A DNA stretch of 64,000 nucleotides from Accumulibacter sp964420975 (GTDB lineage Bacteria; Pseudomonadota; Gammaproteobacteria; Burkholderiales; Rhodocyclaceae): NCBI GenBank assembly GCA_964420975.1, contig CAYQVH010000007.1:1-64000 (forward strand), given 5' to 3'. Made by a program: the position numbers and the translations under genes. The notes under the pieces are model-generated. The model saw nothing but the letters and a program-made list of their open reading frames with translations, was not told where the DNA came from and made no database searches. Of the stretch, positions 27,166-36,178 are shown piece by piece. Numbering within the stretch: position 1 is the stretch's first letter; the number at the start of each line of letters is the position of its first letter.

Positions 27166-27435
27166 ATGAGTGAGCACACGTCGCATCCCGAGATCATCAA
27201 GCGCCTGAAGCGTGCCGAGGGCCATTTGCGAAGCATCATCGCGATGCTTGAGGAGGAGCGCGGCTGTCTCGACATCGCCCAGCAGTTGCAGGCGGTGGAA
27301 AGCGCTGTCGGCAACGCCAAGCGGACGCTGGTCCATGATCACATCGATCACTGTCTGGAACGCGCGGTGAACAGCGGCGAAAAGAGTGCGGGTGAGACGA
27401 TTCGCGAGTTCAAGGCGATCAGCAAATACTTGTGA
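27166..27435 (+). CDS. CsoR/RcnR-family metal-responsive repressor
   Basis: This 89-residue all-helical repressor is of the DUF156 family (HPEIIKRLKRAEGHLRSIIA). Candidate metal ligands are Cys34 and the cluster His57, His59, His62, Cys63 (VHDHIDHCLE), with His20 also suitably placed. The His20-Cys34-His59-Cys63 set resembles nickel sensors of the InrS type more than E. coli RcnR; this assignment is by eye. It is followed after 10 bases by a nickel/cobalt exporter, which fits. Confidence 0.9.
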   Translation: MSEHTSHPEIIKRLKRAEGHLRSIIAMLEEERGCLDIAQQLQAVESAVGNAKRTLVHDHIDHCLERAVNSGEKSAGETIREFKAISKYL

Positions 27436-27445
27436 GGTCCGGTCG

Positions 27446-28576
27446 ATGAGCGAATTTTCGTCCTTGCTGGCGCAGGGCAACGCCTGGCTGTTCGTTCCGA
27501 GCGCGGTCTTGCTCGGCGCGCTGCATGGCCTCGAACCGGGGCATTCGAAAACGATGATGGCGGCGTTCATCATCGCCATCCGTGGTACGCTGGCGCAGGC
27601 GACGCTACTCGGTTTGGCGGCGACGCTTTCACACACCGCCGTGGTCTGGGCGGTTGCAATGGCCGGTTTGTACTTCGGCAGCAACTGGAGTGCGGAAACG
27701 AGCGAGCCCTATCTGCAACTGGTTTCGGCGATACTGATTGTCGGTGTCGCGTTCTGGATGATCTGGCGAACGTGGCGTAGCCGCGAGCCGACGCACGCAC
27801 ACGACCATGATCACGAGCATCCCCCACATCAGGACGAGGTGAAGCGCATCGACACCGGTCACGGTGTCGTCCGTCTGGAGGTGTTCGAAGACGGCGTGCC
27901 ACCGTGCTTCCGTCTTTACGAGGAGCGTGCACAACGCGCTCGGTGGCCGGCCGATCAGGTAAGCGTGGAAACCGAACGCAGCGACGGCAAGCGGCAGTCT
28001 TTTACCTTTGTCCAGCGCGAGAATTTCGTCGAGTCCGAGCAGGAGATCCCCGAGCCGCACGAGTTTGTTGCGCGCCTTCGTCTCGGGCATCACGGGCATA
28101 GTCACGACTACGACCTCGAGTTCGTCGAGCACGGCCACCACCACCACGCGGTCGCCGATTACGACGGGCTCGACGTTTCGGCGCCCGGTTATCAGGACCC
28201 GCACGAGCTGGCGCACGCGAACGACATTCGTCGCCGCTTTGCCAACCGCCAGGTGACGACCGGCCAGATCGTCATTTTTGGGCTCACGGGCGGTCTGATC
28301 CCCTGTCCGGCGTCGATCACCGTGCTGCTGCTTTGCCTGCAACTGAAGGCGGTCGCGCTTGGCGCGGCGCTCGTGCTCGCGTTCAGCGTTGGGCTGGCGC
28401 TGACCATGGTCGCTGCCGGGGCAGCGGCAGCGCTGAGCGTCAAACATGTTGCCGGACGCTGGAGTGGCTTCGGCGAACTCGCACGCAAGGCTCCCTATCT
28501 GTCGGGGGCCCTGATCGTCATCGTCGGCGTGTACGTCGGCTATCAGGGACTGCTCGGCCTCGCCGGCCATGGATAG
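27446..28576 (+). CDS. rcnA: Nickel/cobalt efflux protein RcnA-like
   Basis: This 376-residue NiCoT-family exporter starts with the conserved ALLGALHGLEPGHSKTMMAA-like helix (HGLEPGHSKTM) and has a second conserved helix GLIPCPASITVLLLC. Between the third and fourth membrane segments is a long soluble loop of about 165 residues with several histidine clusters (HAHDHDHEH, GHHGHSHDYD, HGHHHH) that can bind metal. The loop is longer than in E. coli RcnA. It is co-transcribed with the upstream sensor and its end overlaps the next gene. Confidence 0.92.
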   Translation: MSEFSSLLAQGNAWLFVPSAVLLGALHGLEPGHSKTMMAAFIIAIRGTLAQATLLGLAATLSHTAVVWAVAMAGLYFGSNWSAETSEPYLQLVSAILIVGVAFWMIWRTWRSREPTHAHDHDHEHPPHQDEVKRIDTGHGVVRLEVFEDGVPPCFRLYEERAQRARWPADQVSVETERSDGKRQSFTFVQRENFVESEQEIPEPHEFVARLRLGHHGHSHDYDLEFVEHGHHHHAVADYDGLDVSAPGYQDPHELAHANDIRRRFANRQVTTGQIVIFGLTGGLIPCPASITVLLLCLQLKAVALGAALVLAFSVGLALTMVAAGAAAALSVKHVAGRWSGFGELARKAPYLSGALIVIVGVYVGYQGLLGLAGHG

Positions 28577-29297
28577 TGACGGTCCGCAATCACCGCCGCT
28601 GTCGCCGCTCGCGGCGCTCGTTCCCGCCGCGTTGTTGGCGGCGCTGCTCCTGATCGATACCGGTCCGCTCGACTTCGCCGTACAAAGGGCGTTCTACACT
28701 GCGGGAGTGGGGTTTGTCGGCCGACACGTCTGGTGGCTGGAAAACGTGTTTCACGATTTCCTCAAGCAGGCGGTGATTGCCTTTGCGGCGGTGATCGCGC
28801 TGCTCTGGCTGTTTAGCCTGATGCGTCAGCGCTGGCGCCAATGGCGCCGCAGTCTCGGCTATCTGGTGCTCGCGATGAGTGTTTCGTCGGGCTTGGTGGC
28901 GTCGCTCAAAGACGTCACCGGCGTCCACTGCCCATGGGATCTGCGCGAATTTGGCGGCGCCTATACCTACGTGCCGGTCGGCGCGACGAGGAAAAGCGAT
29001 GAGCCGCCGGGTCGATGCTGGCCCGCCGGACACGCGGCGACAGGATTCTCCTTGTTCGCGCTGTTTTTCGTATTACGAGATCGGCGACCGCTGCTTGCGC
29101 GACGAGTTCTCGTCGCCGTCATCGTCTTCGGGAGTCTGCTCGCGATCGTGCGCATGAGTCAGGGCGCGCATTTTCTCTCGCACAGCGTCGCCACGGCTTT
29201 GATCGTCTGGCTGGTATGTCTGCTGTGTTATCGGGCGCTGCTCTGCCGACGAAGAGACCCCGCGGCTGATCCGGCTTACGCCGAACGAACACGCTGA
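28569..29297 (+). CDS. PAP2-family phosphatase, membrane-bound
   Basis: This 242-residue protein has about six membrane segments and the three phosphatase motifs in modified form: KDVTGVHCPW, CWPAGHAATGFSLFA and RMSQGAHFLSHSV. It probably removes a phosphate from a lipid such as undecaprenyl pyrophosphate, phosphatidylglycerol phosphate or lipid A at the periplasmic face. The ATG overlaps the rcnA stop by eight bases. Its 3' end overlaps the opposite GST gene by 22 bases. Confidence 0.87.
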   Translation: MDSDGPQSPPLSPLAALVPAALLAALLLIDTGPLDFAVQRAFYTAGVGFVGRHVWWLENVFHDFLKQAVIAFAAVIALLWLFSLMRQRWRQWRRSLGYLVLAMSVSSGLVASLKDVTGVHCPWDLREFGGAYTYVPVGATRKSDEPPGRCWPAGHAATGFSLFALFFVLRDRRPLLARRVLVAVIVFGSLLAIVRMSQGAHFLSHSVATALIVWLVCLLCYRALLCRRRDPAADPAYAERTR

Positions 29298-29923
29298 GCC
29301 TCGTCCAGCCAGCGTTGGACCGACGGCCGCTGCCATTGTCGCCTGGCGTAGGTGGCGAGCTTCTCGGGAACGTTGTCGCCGTTACAAACCAGGCGGTTGA
29401 GCATCAGAGCAAGGTCGGTGTCGGCGATGCACCAGTCGCCGAACAGGTGACTCGCGCCGTCGGTGAGCAGCGCGTCGGCGGCGGCGAAAAGGCGCGCCGC
29501 AGCGGCCTGTCCGGCGGCCGACAAGGGCCGATCGGTCGGCGCGAGGAAGACAACTTCGGTCGACCGCTCTTCGCGAATCGCCATCAGGTCACTGCGCAGC
29601 CAAGCCTGGATTTGCCGTGCGCGCGCTCGGGCGCGGAGCGTTCGTGGAAAAATCGTCGGATAATCAGGGCCCGGATACTGCTCTTCGAGGTACTCGCATA
29701 TCGCCGACGATTCAGAAAGCGCGAAGTCGCCATCGAGTAGCGTGGGCACGCGACCGGTAAGCGACAGCGAAGCATAGTCGGCACGCTGATGCTCACCACG
29801 GTCGAGATCAAGACAATGGACCGAAAACGGCAACACCTTCTCGTGCAGCGCGACATACGCCGAGAGCGCGTACGGGCTGAGGAAACGGGATTCGATGAAT
29901 AGTTGCAAGTTCGGTGGGGTCAT
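29276..29923 (-). CDS. Glutathione S-transferase (YfcF-like)
   Basis: About 215 residues with a thioredoxin-like N domain (LQLFIESRFLSPYALSAYVA, cis-Pro region GRVPTLLDGDFALSESSAIC) and an all-helical C domain (FGDWCIADTDLALMLNRL). The Ser of RFLSPYA is the likely glutathione-activating residue. I chose MTPPNLQ as the start; an in-frame ATG lies nine codons earlier. A broken copy of its 5' end with the same upstream region sits at 41.8 kb. Confidence 0.9.
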   Translation of the reverse strand: MTPPNLQLFIESRFLSPYALSAYVALHEKVLPFSVHCLDLDRGEHQRADYASLSLTGRVPTLLDGDFALSESSAICEYLEEQYPGPDYPTIFPRTLRARARARQIQAWLRSDLMAIREERSTEVVFLAPTDRPLSAAGQAAAARLFAAADALLTDGASHLFGDWCIADTDLALMLNRLVCNGDNVPEKLATYARRQWQRPSVQRWLDEAQRVRSA

Positions 29924-30030
29924 GGCGATCTCCGCTGGTCGATCGCTCACATTATCCTCCTTTGTCGGCGTGTTCTGATCGATGACCGCCGGTTGAGGAT
30001 TAAGGGAGATCTGCGATGGCGATCACTGCC
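29874..30030. repeat. Duplicated divergent gene-start segment, copy A
   Basis: These 157 bp hold the first codons of the GST gene (minus strand), the shared promoter region (CATTATCCTCCTTTGTCGGC) and GGGAGATCTGCGATGGCGAT. The last part matches the start region of the Mth938-like gene at 41932. After five matching codons (30016-30030) the similarity ends and no Mth938 gene follows. Copy B at 41789-41946 shows the reverse: an intact Mth938-like gene and a broken GST start. Confidence 0.75.
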
Positions 30031-30230
30031 GTTCAAGAGTCAGACCACGCGCCCGACAGGGGAGGCTCCTCCAGGAAGTCGGAAATCAAGCCGTCGGAGG
30101 TCTCTCCGGCCCGCTGATCGGAAGGTCGAGCCTGCGTGGGGTGACTTTGCCAACGAGCCGAAAGACCAGGTCTTACGCCATTCCTCTTTCACTCTGGATC
30201 ATTGGTGTGCGCCTGTGCTTCTCGCCTATA

Positions 30231-30264
30231 TGTTTACGTCGTATACTAATGAACGTCGTAAACA
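30231..30264. promoter_or_regulatory. Likely TetR operator
   Basis: TGTTTACG (30231-30238) and CGTAAACA (30257-30264) form a perfect 8-bp inverted repeat with 18 bases between. The repeat includes ATACTAAT-like AT-rich sequence where a promoter would lie. It ends 15 bases before the TetR start and so is well placed for autoregulation. Confidence 0.7.
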
Positions 30265-30279
30265 AATATCCTGAAGAGC

Positions 30280-30897
30280 ATGAGCCCCCTGCCTGAATCT
30301 GTTGAACCCGGACGCCGCGAACGCAAGCGCCTGCAGCAGCTTGACACCATCGCCGAGATCGCCTGGGGTCTGTTCGAGGCCGAGGGATTCGGCGTAGTGA
30401 CGATGGAACGTATCGCTGCGGCGGCTGACGTGTCCAAGGTGACGTTGTATCGGCATTTCCCGGTTAAGGAGGCGCTGCTGCGTCACGTCTTCCACCGCGA
30501 ATTGCGCGAGGCTTGGCCGGCGATCCGGGAGGTGCTCGATCACTTGGTTCCAGGGCGGGCGCGGCTGGCCCGCTTTCTCGAACTGCAGGCGGCGTGGTGC
30601 GAACGCCGGCGCAGTTTGTTGCTGCCCTATGTCCGTTTCCGTCTTGGCGACACCCGCCTGCCGTCGGAGGGACGCGAGCGCAGCGGCATGGATGTGATCT
30701 TCTCCGAATTGATTGCCCAAGGACAGGCCGGCGGCGAATTTCGTACCGATCTACCGGCACCGTTGCTGGCGATGCATTTCCAGTTCATGCATCTGGCAAC
30801 GCTGTTGCGCTGCCTGGCGGATGAGCGCCTGTCGATTGCCGCCGAACTGGCCGGCATGCTCGAACTGGCCTGCAACGGCATGGGGGCGGACAGATGA
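30280..30897 (+). CDS. TetR-family transcriptional regulator
   Basis: This 205-residue regulator has an N-terminal helix-turn-helix, ERIAAAADVSKVTLYRHFP, near residues 45-65. A TetR_C-like helical ligand domain follows. The stop overlaps the start of the PEP-utilizing enzyme gene (ATGA), so the two form one operon. It probably controls that enzyme through the palindrome upstream; the ligand is unknown. Confidence 0.93.
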   Translation: MSPLPESVEPGRRERKRLQQLDTIAEIAWGLFEAEGFGVVTMERIAAAADVSKVTLYRHFPVKEALLRHVFHRELREAWPAIREVLDHLVPGRARLARFLELQAAWCERRRSLLLPYVRFRLGDTRLPSEGRERSGMDVIFSELIAQGQAGGEFRTDLPAPLLAMHFQFMHLATLLRCLADERLSIAAELAGMLELACNGMGADR

Positions 30898-33407
30898 CGG
30901 CCGGCCTCGAATTGATCGCGGCGTCGGAAGCCGCGGCGGCGGCGGTCGCCACCGTCGGTGGTAAAGGGCAGCAGCTTGGGCTGCTGCGGCGCTATGGGCT
31001 GCCGGTGCCGGACTTCTTCGTCATCCCGGCGGCGTGGAGCCGGTGGCGCGGCGTTGGCCTGCCGGCCGAGCTGCAATGGCGTTTGCAACACGAAGTCGTC
31101 AACCGCGGCTGGGAGCGTCTGCCCCTTGTCGTGCGTTCCTCGGCGGTGGGCGAGGACGCGGCCGCTACCGCGTTCGCCGGTATCTACCGCTCGCGGCTCA
31201 ATGTGTGCGGCTTCCTGGCGCTTGCTGTCGCCGTTGCCGATGTTTGGGCCTCGCTCGACACGCCGATGGCGGTTGCGTATCGAGAACGCATGGCCGTTTC
31301 CGGCGAGCCGGCCATGGCCGTGGTCGTCATGCCGCTGCTCGCGGCGGAGGCCTCCGGCATCGCCTTCACCTGCCATCCGGCGAGCGGGCGCGAGGACCGC
31401 ATCGTCGTACACGCCAACTGGGGCCTGGGCGAAAGCCTCGTCGGCGGCGAGGCGGCGGGCGACGAATATGTCTTTGCCGAGGACGCGACCGATACCTGGC
31501 GCCTGCTGCGAACGAAAACGGGCAGCAAGGCGATGGCGAGCTTCCCCGTACCCGGAGGTGGCACGCAGCTCAGGCTGCTCGGCCAAGAGCAAGCCGCGAC
31601 GCAGGTGTTCGACGTCGCCCGTGCCGAAGCGTTGGCGGGGCTGCTGCGCGATGCCGCGCTGGCGCTCGATTTCGTCTCGCCGTTCCATGATCTGGAATGG
31701 GTCTGGGATGGTCGGCAGTTCTGGTTGACGCAAATCCGGTCGGTGACCCGCCGGCCGCACCATACGTACGAGGGCCTGCGTTACCAGCCGGCGATCTGGA
31801 CACGTGGCAACACTTGCGAAGTCATGCCCGAGCCGCTGCAGCCGATGGACTGGAACTTCTCGCGGCGTGGCTGCAACGACCTGCTCGAACAAGGCTGGAA
31901 GCTGGCGGGTTTTCCCGTCCTGTCCGGCGTACAGCGGGCCGGTCTGTTCGACGGCTGCCTCTATTTCGACGCCTCGATCATGCAGTGGGAGGCCTGGGAC
32001 GGCATCGGCCTATTGCCCGAGCGTTTCAATGCACTGATGGGCGGGCATCAGCCGACGATCGCCGTGTCGCCACCGGGCTGGCGCCAGCGTTTGCGCCGCA
32101 TCGGCAACGTTCTCGGCTACTTGCGGCGCGCGCCGGCCATGGCGCGGCGTGGGGAGGCGGAAGTGGCGGCGGCCCGGGCGCTGGAACGCGAGCTGCGTGC
32201 GGTGCCGCTGCCGGAGGATCCAGCTGACGTCGTGCGGCTGCTAAACCGCCTGCTGAAGCCGGCACGCGAATCCCATGGCATGTTCTTCCTGCAGGGCTCC
32301 GGCGGCGGCAGCCTGAGTCTCCTGCTCGACACGCTGGAACGCGCTTTCCCCGGTGAAGGCGAGGCTCTTGGTGCGGCCTTGCTCGCCGGCGGTGAGGCGA
32401 GCGTCACGGCGGCGCAGGGGTATGCGCTGCTCGACCTGGCGCAGCGGGCGCAGGGTGCCCGCGATCCGGAGCGGCCGCTCGACGATCCGGAGTTCGCCGC
32501 GGCCTTTGCTGCCTTTCTCGACGAATACGGCCATCGCGGTCACTACGAAACCTATTTGCGCAGTCCTCGCTGGCACGAAGAACCCGAACGCCTGCTCGAA
32601 CAGCTACCGGCGCTGGCCGAGGTCGACTCCGCGGCCATGCGCGCGCGCCAGCAGGGCAGGGCTGCCGCGGCCTGGGCGCGTATCCGGCGCGAGCAACCAT
32701 TCTGGTTCCGGCCGCTGCTGCGCGCTCAGGTGCGCGCCGCCAATCGCGACTGTAACCGACGCGAGGCGGCGCGCAGCGCGATGGTCGCCTTGCTCGCCGC
32801 CGGCCGCCGCGTCTGGCTATTGATCGCCGATCGTCTGGTTGGCGAAGGCGCGCTGGTGCGCCGCGACGACATCTTCCTGCTCTTGCCGGGCGAGGTGCAG
32901 CGCTACCTCTTCGGACAACTACCCATCGCCGGGCTGCGCGCGCGACTGACGGCCCGGGCCGCGCAGTTCGCGGCCTGGCAGGCGAGCACGCCGCGCGAGT
33001 GGCTGGCTCTGGCGCCGGCCGGCACGCCGGCGGTGGAAGTGTCGTTGCCAGTATCCGCGCGGCCGTCGACCCGGTGTGACGGGCAGGTATTCCGCGGTGT
33101 CGCCACCGGCACCGGCGTCGCGCGCGGCAGGGTGCGCCGCCTGCACCATCCGGCGGAAGGAATGGCCCTGCTGCCGGGCGAGATCCTCGTCGCGCCGTCG
33201 ACCGACCCAGGCTGGACGCCGCTTTTCCTCAAGGCCGGCGGCTTGGTCGTCGAAACGGGTGGCTACCTCTCACATGGTGTGATCGTCGCGCGCGAGTTCG
33301 CGCTGCCGACAGTGGTCAACCTGCCGGGGATTCTCGATGCGCTGCGGGATGGCGACGAGGTCGAGGTCGACGGCCTGCGTGGCGAGGTCGCGCGCCTTCA
33401 GCGCTAG
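30894..33407 (+). CDS. PEP-utilizing enzyme/PEP synthase-like phosphotransferase
   Basis: This 837-residue protein begins with a PPDK-type ATP-binding domain (VGGKGQQLGLLRRYGLPVPD, then LPLVVRSSAVGEDAAATAFA). A large middle region follows, then a C-terminal swivelling phosphohistidine domain with the catalytic His in GGYLSHGVIVAREFALPTVV. The order ATP domain-linker-His domain is that of rifampicin phosphotransferase and related small-molecule phosphotransferases; PEP synthase has an extra TIM barrel that is absent here. It therefore more likely phosphorylates a small acceptor than pyruvate. It is coupled to a TetR gene. Confidence 0.85.
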   Translation: MTAGLELIAASEAAAAAVATVGGKGQQLGLLRRYGLPVPDFFVIPAAWSRWRGVGLPAELQWRLQHEVVNRGWERLPLVVRSSAVGEDAAATAFAGIYRSRLNVCGFLALAVAVADVWASLDTPMAVAYRERMAVSGEPAMAVVVMPLLAAEASGIAFTCHPASGREDRIVVHANWGLGESLVGGEAAGDEYVFAEDATDTWRLLRTKTGSKAMASFPVPGGGTQLRLLGQEQAATQVFDVARAEALAGLLRDAALALDFVSPFHDLEWVWDGRQFWLTQIRSVTRRPHHTYEGLRYQPAIWTRGNTCEVMPEPLQPMDWNFSRRGCNDLLEQGWKLAGFPVLSGVQRAGLFDGCLYFDASIMQWEAWDGIGLLPERFNALMGGHQPTIAVSPPGWRQRLRRIGNVLGYLRRAPAMARRGEAEVAAARALERELRAVPLPEDPADVVRLLNRLLKPARESHGMFFLQGSGGGSLSLLLDTLERAFPGEGEALGAALLAGGEASVTAAQGYALLDLAQRAQGARDPERPLDDPEFAAAFAAFLDEYGHRGHYETYLRSPRWHEEPERLLEQLPALAEVDSAAMRARQQGRAAAAWARIRREQPFWFRPLLRAQVRAANRDCNRREAARSAMVALLAAGRRVWLLIADRLVGEGALVRRDDIFLLLPGEVQRYLFGQLPIAGLRARLTARAAQFAAWQASTPREWLALAPAGTPAVEVSLPVSARPSTRCDGQVFRGVATGTGVARGRVRRLHHPAEGMALLPGEILVAPSTDPGWTPLFLKAGGLVVETGGYLSHGVIVAREFALPTVVNLPGILDALRDGDEVEVDGLRGEVARLQR

Positions 33408-33566
33408 CAGCCTGTCGGACTTGATGAGTCGAAGCGAAAAAAGTGGGAAGTGCGGACAGATTTTGACGAATTTCAAGTCAATAGTCGAACTATTGGCGCC
33501 GAAATTCGGGGAAATAGGGACCGCTCCCCCACTTCTTGCAGCCGACTTGGTCAAGCCCGACAGGCT
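33408..33566 (+). repeat. Dispersed repeat with terminal inverted repeats, copy 2
   Basis: This copy starts one base after the stop codon of the PEP-utilizing enzyme. The ends CAGCCTGTCGGACTTGA and TCAAGCCCGACAGGCTG are inverted repeats with one mismatch in 17. The interior contains GAGTCGAAGCGAAAAA and CTATTGGCGCCGAAATTCGG as in copy 1. No coding potential. Its position exactly at a gene end suggests it may act as a 3' processing or termination element, or was tolerated there. Confidence 0.8.
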
Positions 33567-33793
33567 GCTAGGTTGCGTTGCCCGGCAGGTCCCAGTCGCC
33601 GCGCTTGATGTTGTCGGTCTGGTGGATGGTTGTACCCAACTGACGAAATCACGGCAGTCGGCGTTCTCGGTGGCGAGGTGGTTGCCGGCGCCAGCGATCA
33701 CGGTGTCCGCCTCCAGGGTCTGGCTGTTCATGGCTGAGCCCATCACGATGGAAACCGGCCCGCGCGCCGCCCGGGGCAGCGCGCCGGCTGATT

Positions 33794-35026
33794 TCAGTTC
33801 GCCGTTTGCTGCAGGCGCGCGGCCGCTACCTCGCCGATGCGCCGGCCCATGGCGAGCCCCACTTCGGTCGAATTGCGGTAATGCACGCCGTCGTAGATGC
33901 GGGCATTGGCCACCTCGCGCATCAGCTCATCGACGCTTGCCCAGCGCCGCGTGGCGCCCTTGGCGGTGGGGCTGGCGGTGGACAACTCCCAGCCCGGCAG
34001 CGCGTCCATTTGCGCTTTCAGCGTCGTGCCCACGGTGGCGGCGAGGACGCAGTGGGCGCAGGGATACTCCGGGTGCGCTGGAGTGTCGATGAGCGGCGCC
34101 CACGTCGGGTCGCGCTCGGTGGCGTCGTGGCCGTCGATGTCGCCGTTGCGCACGGCGGTAATGGGACGCCAGAAGTTGTAGCGATACTTGGCGTCCATCA
34201 CGCTGATCAGCGCGTCGTCCATGGCCTGCGAGGTCACCGCGTACAGCCGGGCGTTGGCAAGCGCGTCTCGGCCGGGCGCGCTCGCCACCGAGCGCACCAA
34301 GCCGTGGTAGATCGCTGGCAGAGAGAATTCCCAGAAGCGTGCGATCTCGGTCTGCTCTGCGCTGCGCGACGTGCTGTTCTTGCCTCCCAGGATCTTGACC
34401 TCGTTGAAGTCGCGCGCCCAAGCCTCGCTCGTCGTGGCCGGCGGTGGGCCAGGGCGTAAGCTCGTCGGGCTGTCGATCAGCCACGGTTTGCGTGCCGCCC
34501 ACTGAGGTACTGCCGGTAGCGCTGTCGGAACGTAAACTCCAGGCGTGGTGTGCGGGCGGTAGGTCTCGGGCGTGGTGGCGCCATCGGCGGCGCGAGCAGC
34601 AAGTACGGCCGCGGCGGCGCGTTCGCCGATGGCGATGCCGGCGTCGCGCTCCGCTGCGTCGGAAATTCCGGCCAGGGCAGTTTGGTAGGCTGCCTGGATG
34701 GCGTTCTGTTGTCCCGGCAGCGCGCGGGCGAATACTGCCCGGTTGGCGGCGGCCACCGCGGCGTCCAGCGAAGGCCGCGGCGTGCCGGCCTGTGGCCCCA
34801 TGGCGGCGGCGCGGGCGACCTCGCCGACCGCGTCATACACGGCGGTCTGCACGATCGCCATCAGGCGCACCGCCGGCGGGGTGCCCATCTTCGCCTCGAC
34901 GATGAGGTCGTTGGCATGAATGTTCCACTCGGTGACCGCGTCGGCGCGCGCCGAGGACGCGGCGGTGGCGATCAGCATTGCGGCCAAGGTGGGGCGGGTG
35001 AAACGGATAAGCGTGCGATCGAACAT
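33794..35026 (-). CDS. Vanadium-dependent haloperoxidase-like exported phosphatase
   Basis: This 410-residue protein has a signal peptide ending SSARA before DAVTEWN. The active-site set of the haloperoxidase/PAP2 fold is present: KYRYNFWRPITA (Lys, Arg), HPEYPCAHCVLAA (His, with Cys-Ala-His in place of Ser-Gly-His) and ARIYDGVHYRNS (Arg, His). Such enzymes oxidise halides with peroxide when vanadate is bound, or act as acid phosphatases. Which of the two applies here cannot be told. It is followed on the same strand, upstream side, by the methyltransferase gene. Confidence 0.88.
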   Translation of the reverse strand: MFDRTLIRFTRPTLAAMLIATAASSARADAVTEWNIHANDLIVEAKMGTPPAVRLMAIVQTAVYDAVGEVARAAAMGPQAGTPRPSLDAAVAAANRAVFARALPGQQNAIQAAYQTALAGISDAAERDAGIAIGERAAAAVLAARAADGATTPETYRPHTTPGVYVPTALPAVPQWAARKPWLIDSPTSLRPGPPPATTSEAWARDFNEVKILGGKNSTSRSAEQTEIARFWEFSLPAIYHGLVRSVASAPGRDALANARLYAVTSQAMDDALISVMDAKYRYNFWRPITAVRNGDIDGHDATERDPTWAPLIDTPAHPEYPCAHCVLAATVGTTLKAQMDALPGWELSTASPTAKGATRRWASVDELMREVANARIYDGVHYRNSTEVGLAMGRRIGEVAAARLQQTAN

Positions 35027-35127
35027 GATGAAGTCCTTTCAGAAAGGTTGGGGATGACCATCGCGCGGGTCAGCGCCGCGCGTAGAGGAAGTCATCGGCG
35101 CTGCAGGGCGCGCGGATGGTGGCGCCC

Positions 35128-35961
35128 TCAGGCGACGGTGATGACGGCTTCCAGGTATTCGCCTGGCACTACGAGCGAATCCGGGCCGGCGACGTTCAAC
35201 TCGTCCAGCAGGCCGAGGATGTCGCGCTCGAGCGCGGGGCGGGCGGCCGGATCGAGCGCGGCGAAGGCCTTGAGGGTCGGGCCGTAGTAGTCGCGGAACA
35301 CCTGCAGCCAGTGGGCGGCGGAGCGGTAGCGAAAGTTGAAATGGCGCCGCTCGCAACGGATGGCCGCGGCATGGGCGCCGAACAGCTCCACCAAGCGCGT
35401 TTCGCTGCCCCACAGTGCGGGCGACTTCAACCCGGCGGGCGGCGGCAGGTGGCCGCCGATGGTCTTGAACAGCCGGCCGATGAAGCTAGTCGGCGTCCAG
35501 CTCGCGAGGCCAATGCGGCCGCCCGCGCGCACCACCCGCAGCATCTCGCGTGCGGCGCGTTCCTGGTCGGGGGTAAACATGACGCCGAATACTGACAGCG
35601 CGACATCGAAGCTGCCATCGGCGAAGGGCAGATTCTCCGCGTCAGCCGTCTGGAAACGCACCCGCGCCCCTTCCGCTTCGGCGCGCTGGCGCGCCCGCTC
35701 GAGCAGCTGCGGCACGTAGTCGGTGGAGGTGACGTCGGTGTGACGGCGGGCGGCGGCCAGCGTGGCGTTGCCGTTGCCGGCGGCCACGTCGAGCACGCGC
35801 TCGCCGGCGCGCAGGTCGAGCGATTCGCCGAGCGTCTCGCCGACGATCTGCAGGGTGGTGCCGATCACGGCATAGTCGCCGCTCGCCCAGGTGGCCTGCT
35901 GACGGGCTTTGATGGCGGTGTAATCTGGCGTCGCGGTGCGGGTGTCGAGTGCGAGGGTCAT
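35128..35961 (-). CDS. Class I SAM-dependent methyltransferase
   Basis: This 277-residue protein has the SAM-binding motif VLDVAAGNGNATLAAARR, an acidic-loop region STDYVPQLLERARQRAE and DAENLPFADGSFDVALSVFG, typical of UbiE/methyltransferase-11 enzymes. The acceptor is unknown. It lies upstream of the haloperoxidase gene and diverges from an AraC regulator. Halide- or small-molecule methylation is conceivable from context, but that is speculation. Confidence 0.9.
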   Translation of the reverse strand: MTLALDTRTATPDYTAIKARQQATWASGDYAVIGTTLQIVGETLGESLDLRAGERVLDVAAGNGNATLAAARRHTDVTSTDYVPQLLERARQRAEAEGARVRFQTADAENLPFADGSFDVALSVFGVMFTPDQERAAREMLRVVRAGGRIGLASWTPTSFIGRLFKTIGGHLPPPAGLKSPALWGSETRLVELFGAHAAAIRCERRHFNFRYRSAAHWLQVFRDYYGPTLKAFAALDPAARPALERDILGLLDELNVAGPDSLVVPGEYLEAVITVA

Positions 35962-36178
35962 TTTGGTCTCCTGTTGGGTCGTGTGGGGGTCGCCGCGCCG
36001 GCGTCACGGGCTGAATGCCGGTGGTGCAAGGGTGGCGCGACGTGGGTGCTATTATTCGCATCGCGTTTCGTCGGCGCTTTTCCGCCTGTCGCCCGAATTT
36101 GCTCGCGGCTCCGCGATTGCGGCAGCGGCTTGCTCGAGGCTCCGGCGCGCTTGATCCACACTCCGCCGAGGAGGGTCC

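Noticed and set aside
27130..27684. Minus-strand frame of 184 codons across the metal sensor
   Set aside because: Antisense to the sensor and the start of rcnA, both of which have clear domains and binding sites.
33567..33793. Possible gene fragment starting MNSQTLEADTVIAGAGNHLA on the minus strand
   Set aside because: It reads through repeat copy 2 and matches nothing I recognise. It may be the end of a lost gene, but there is not enough to annotate.
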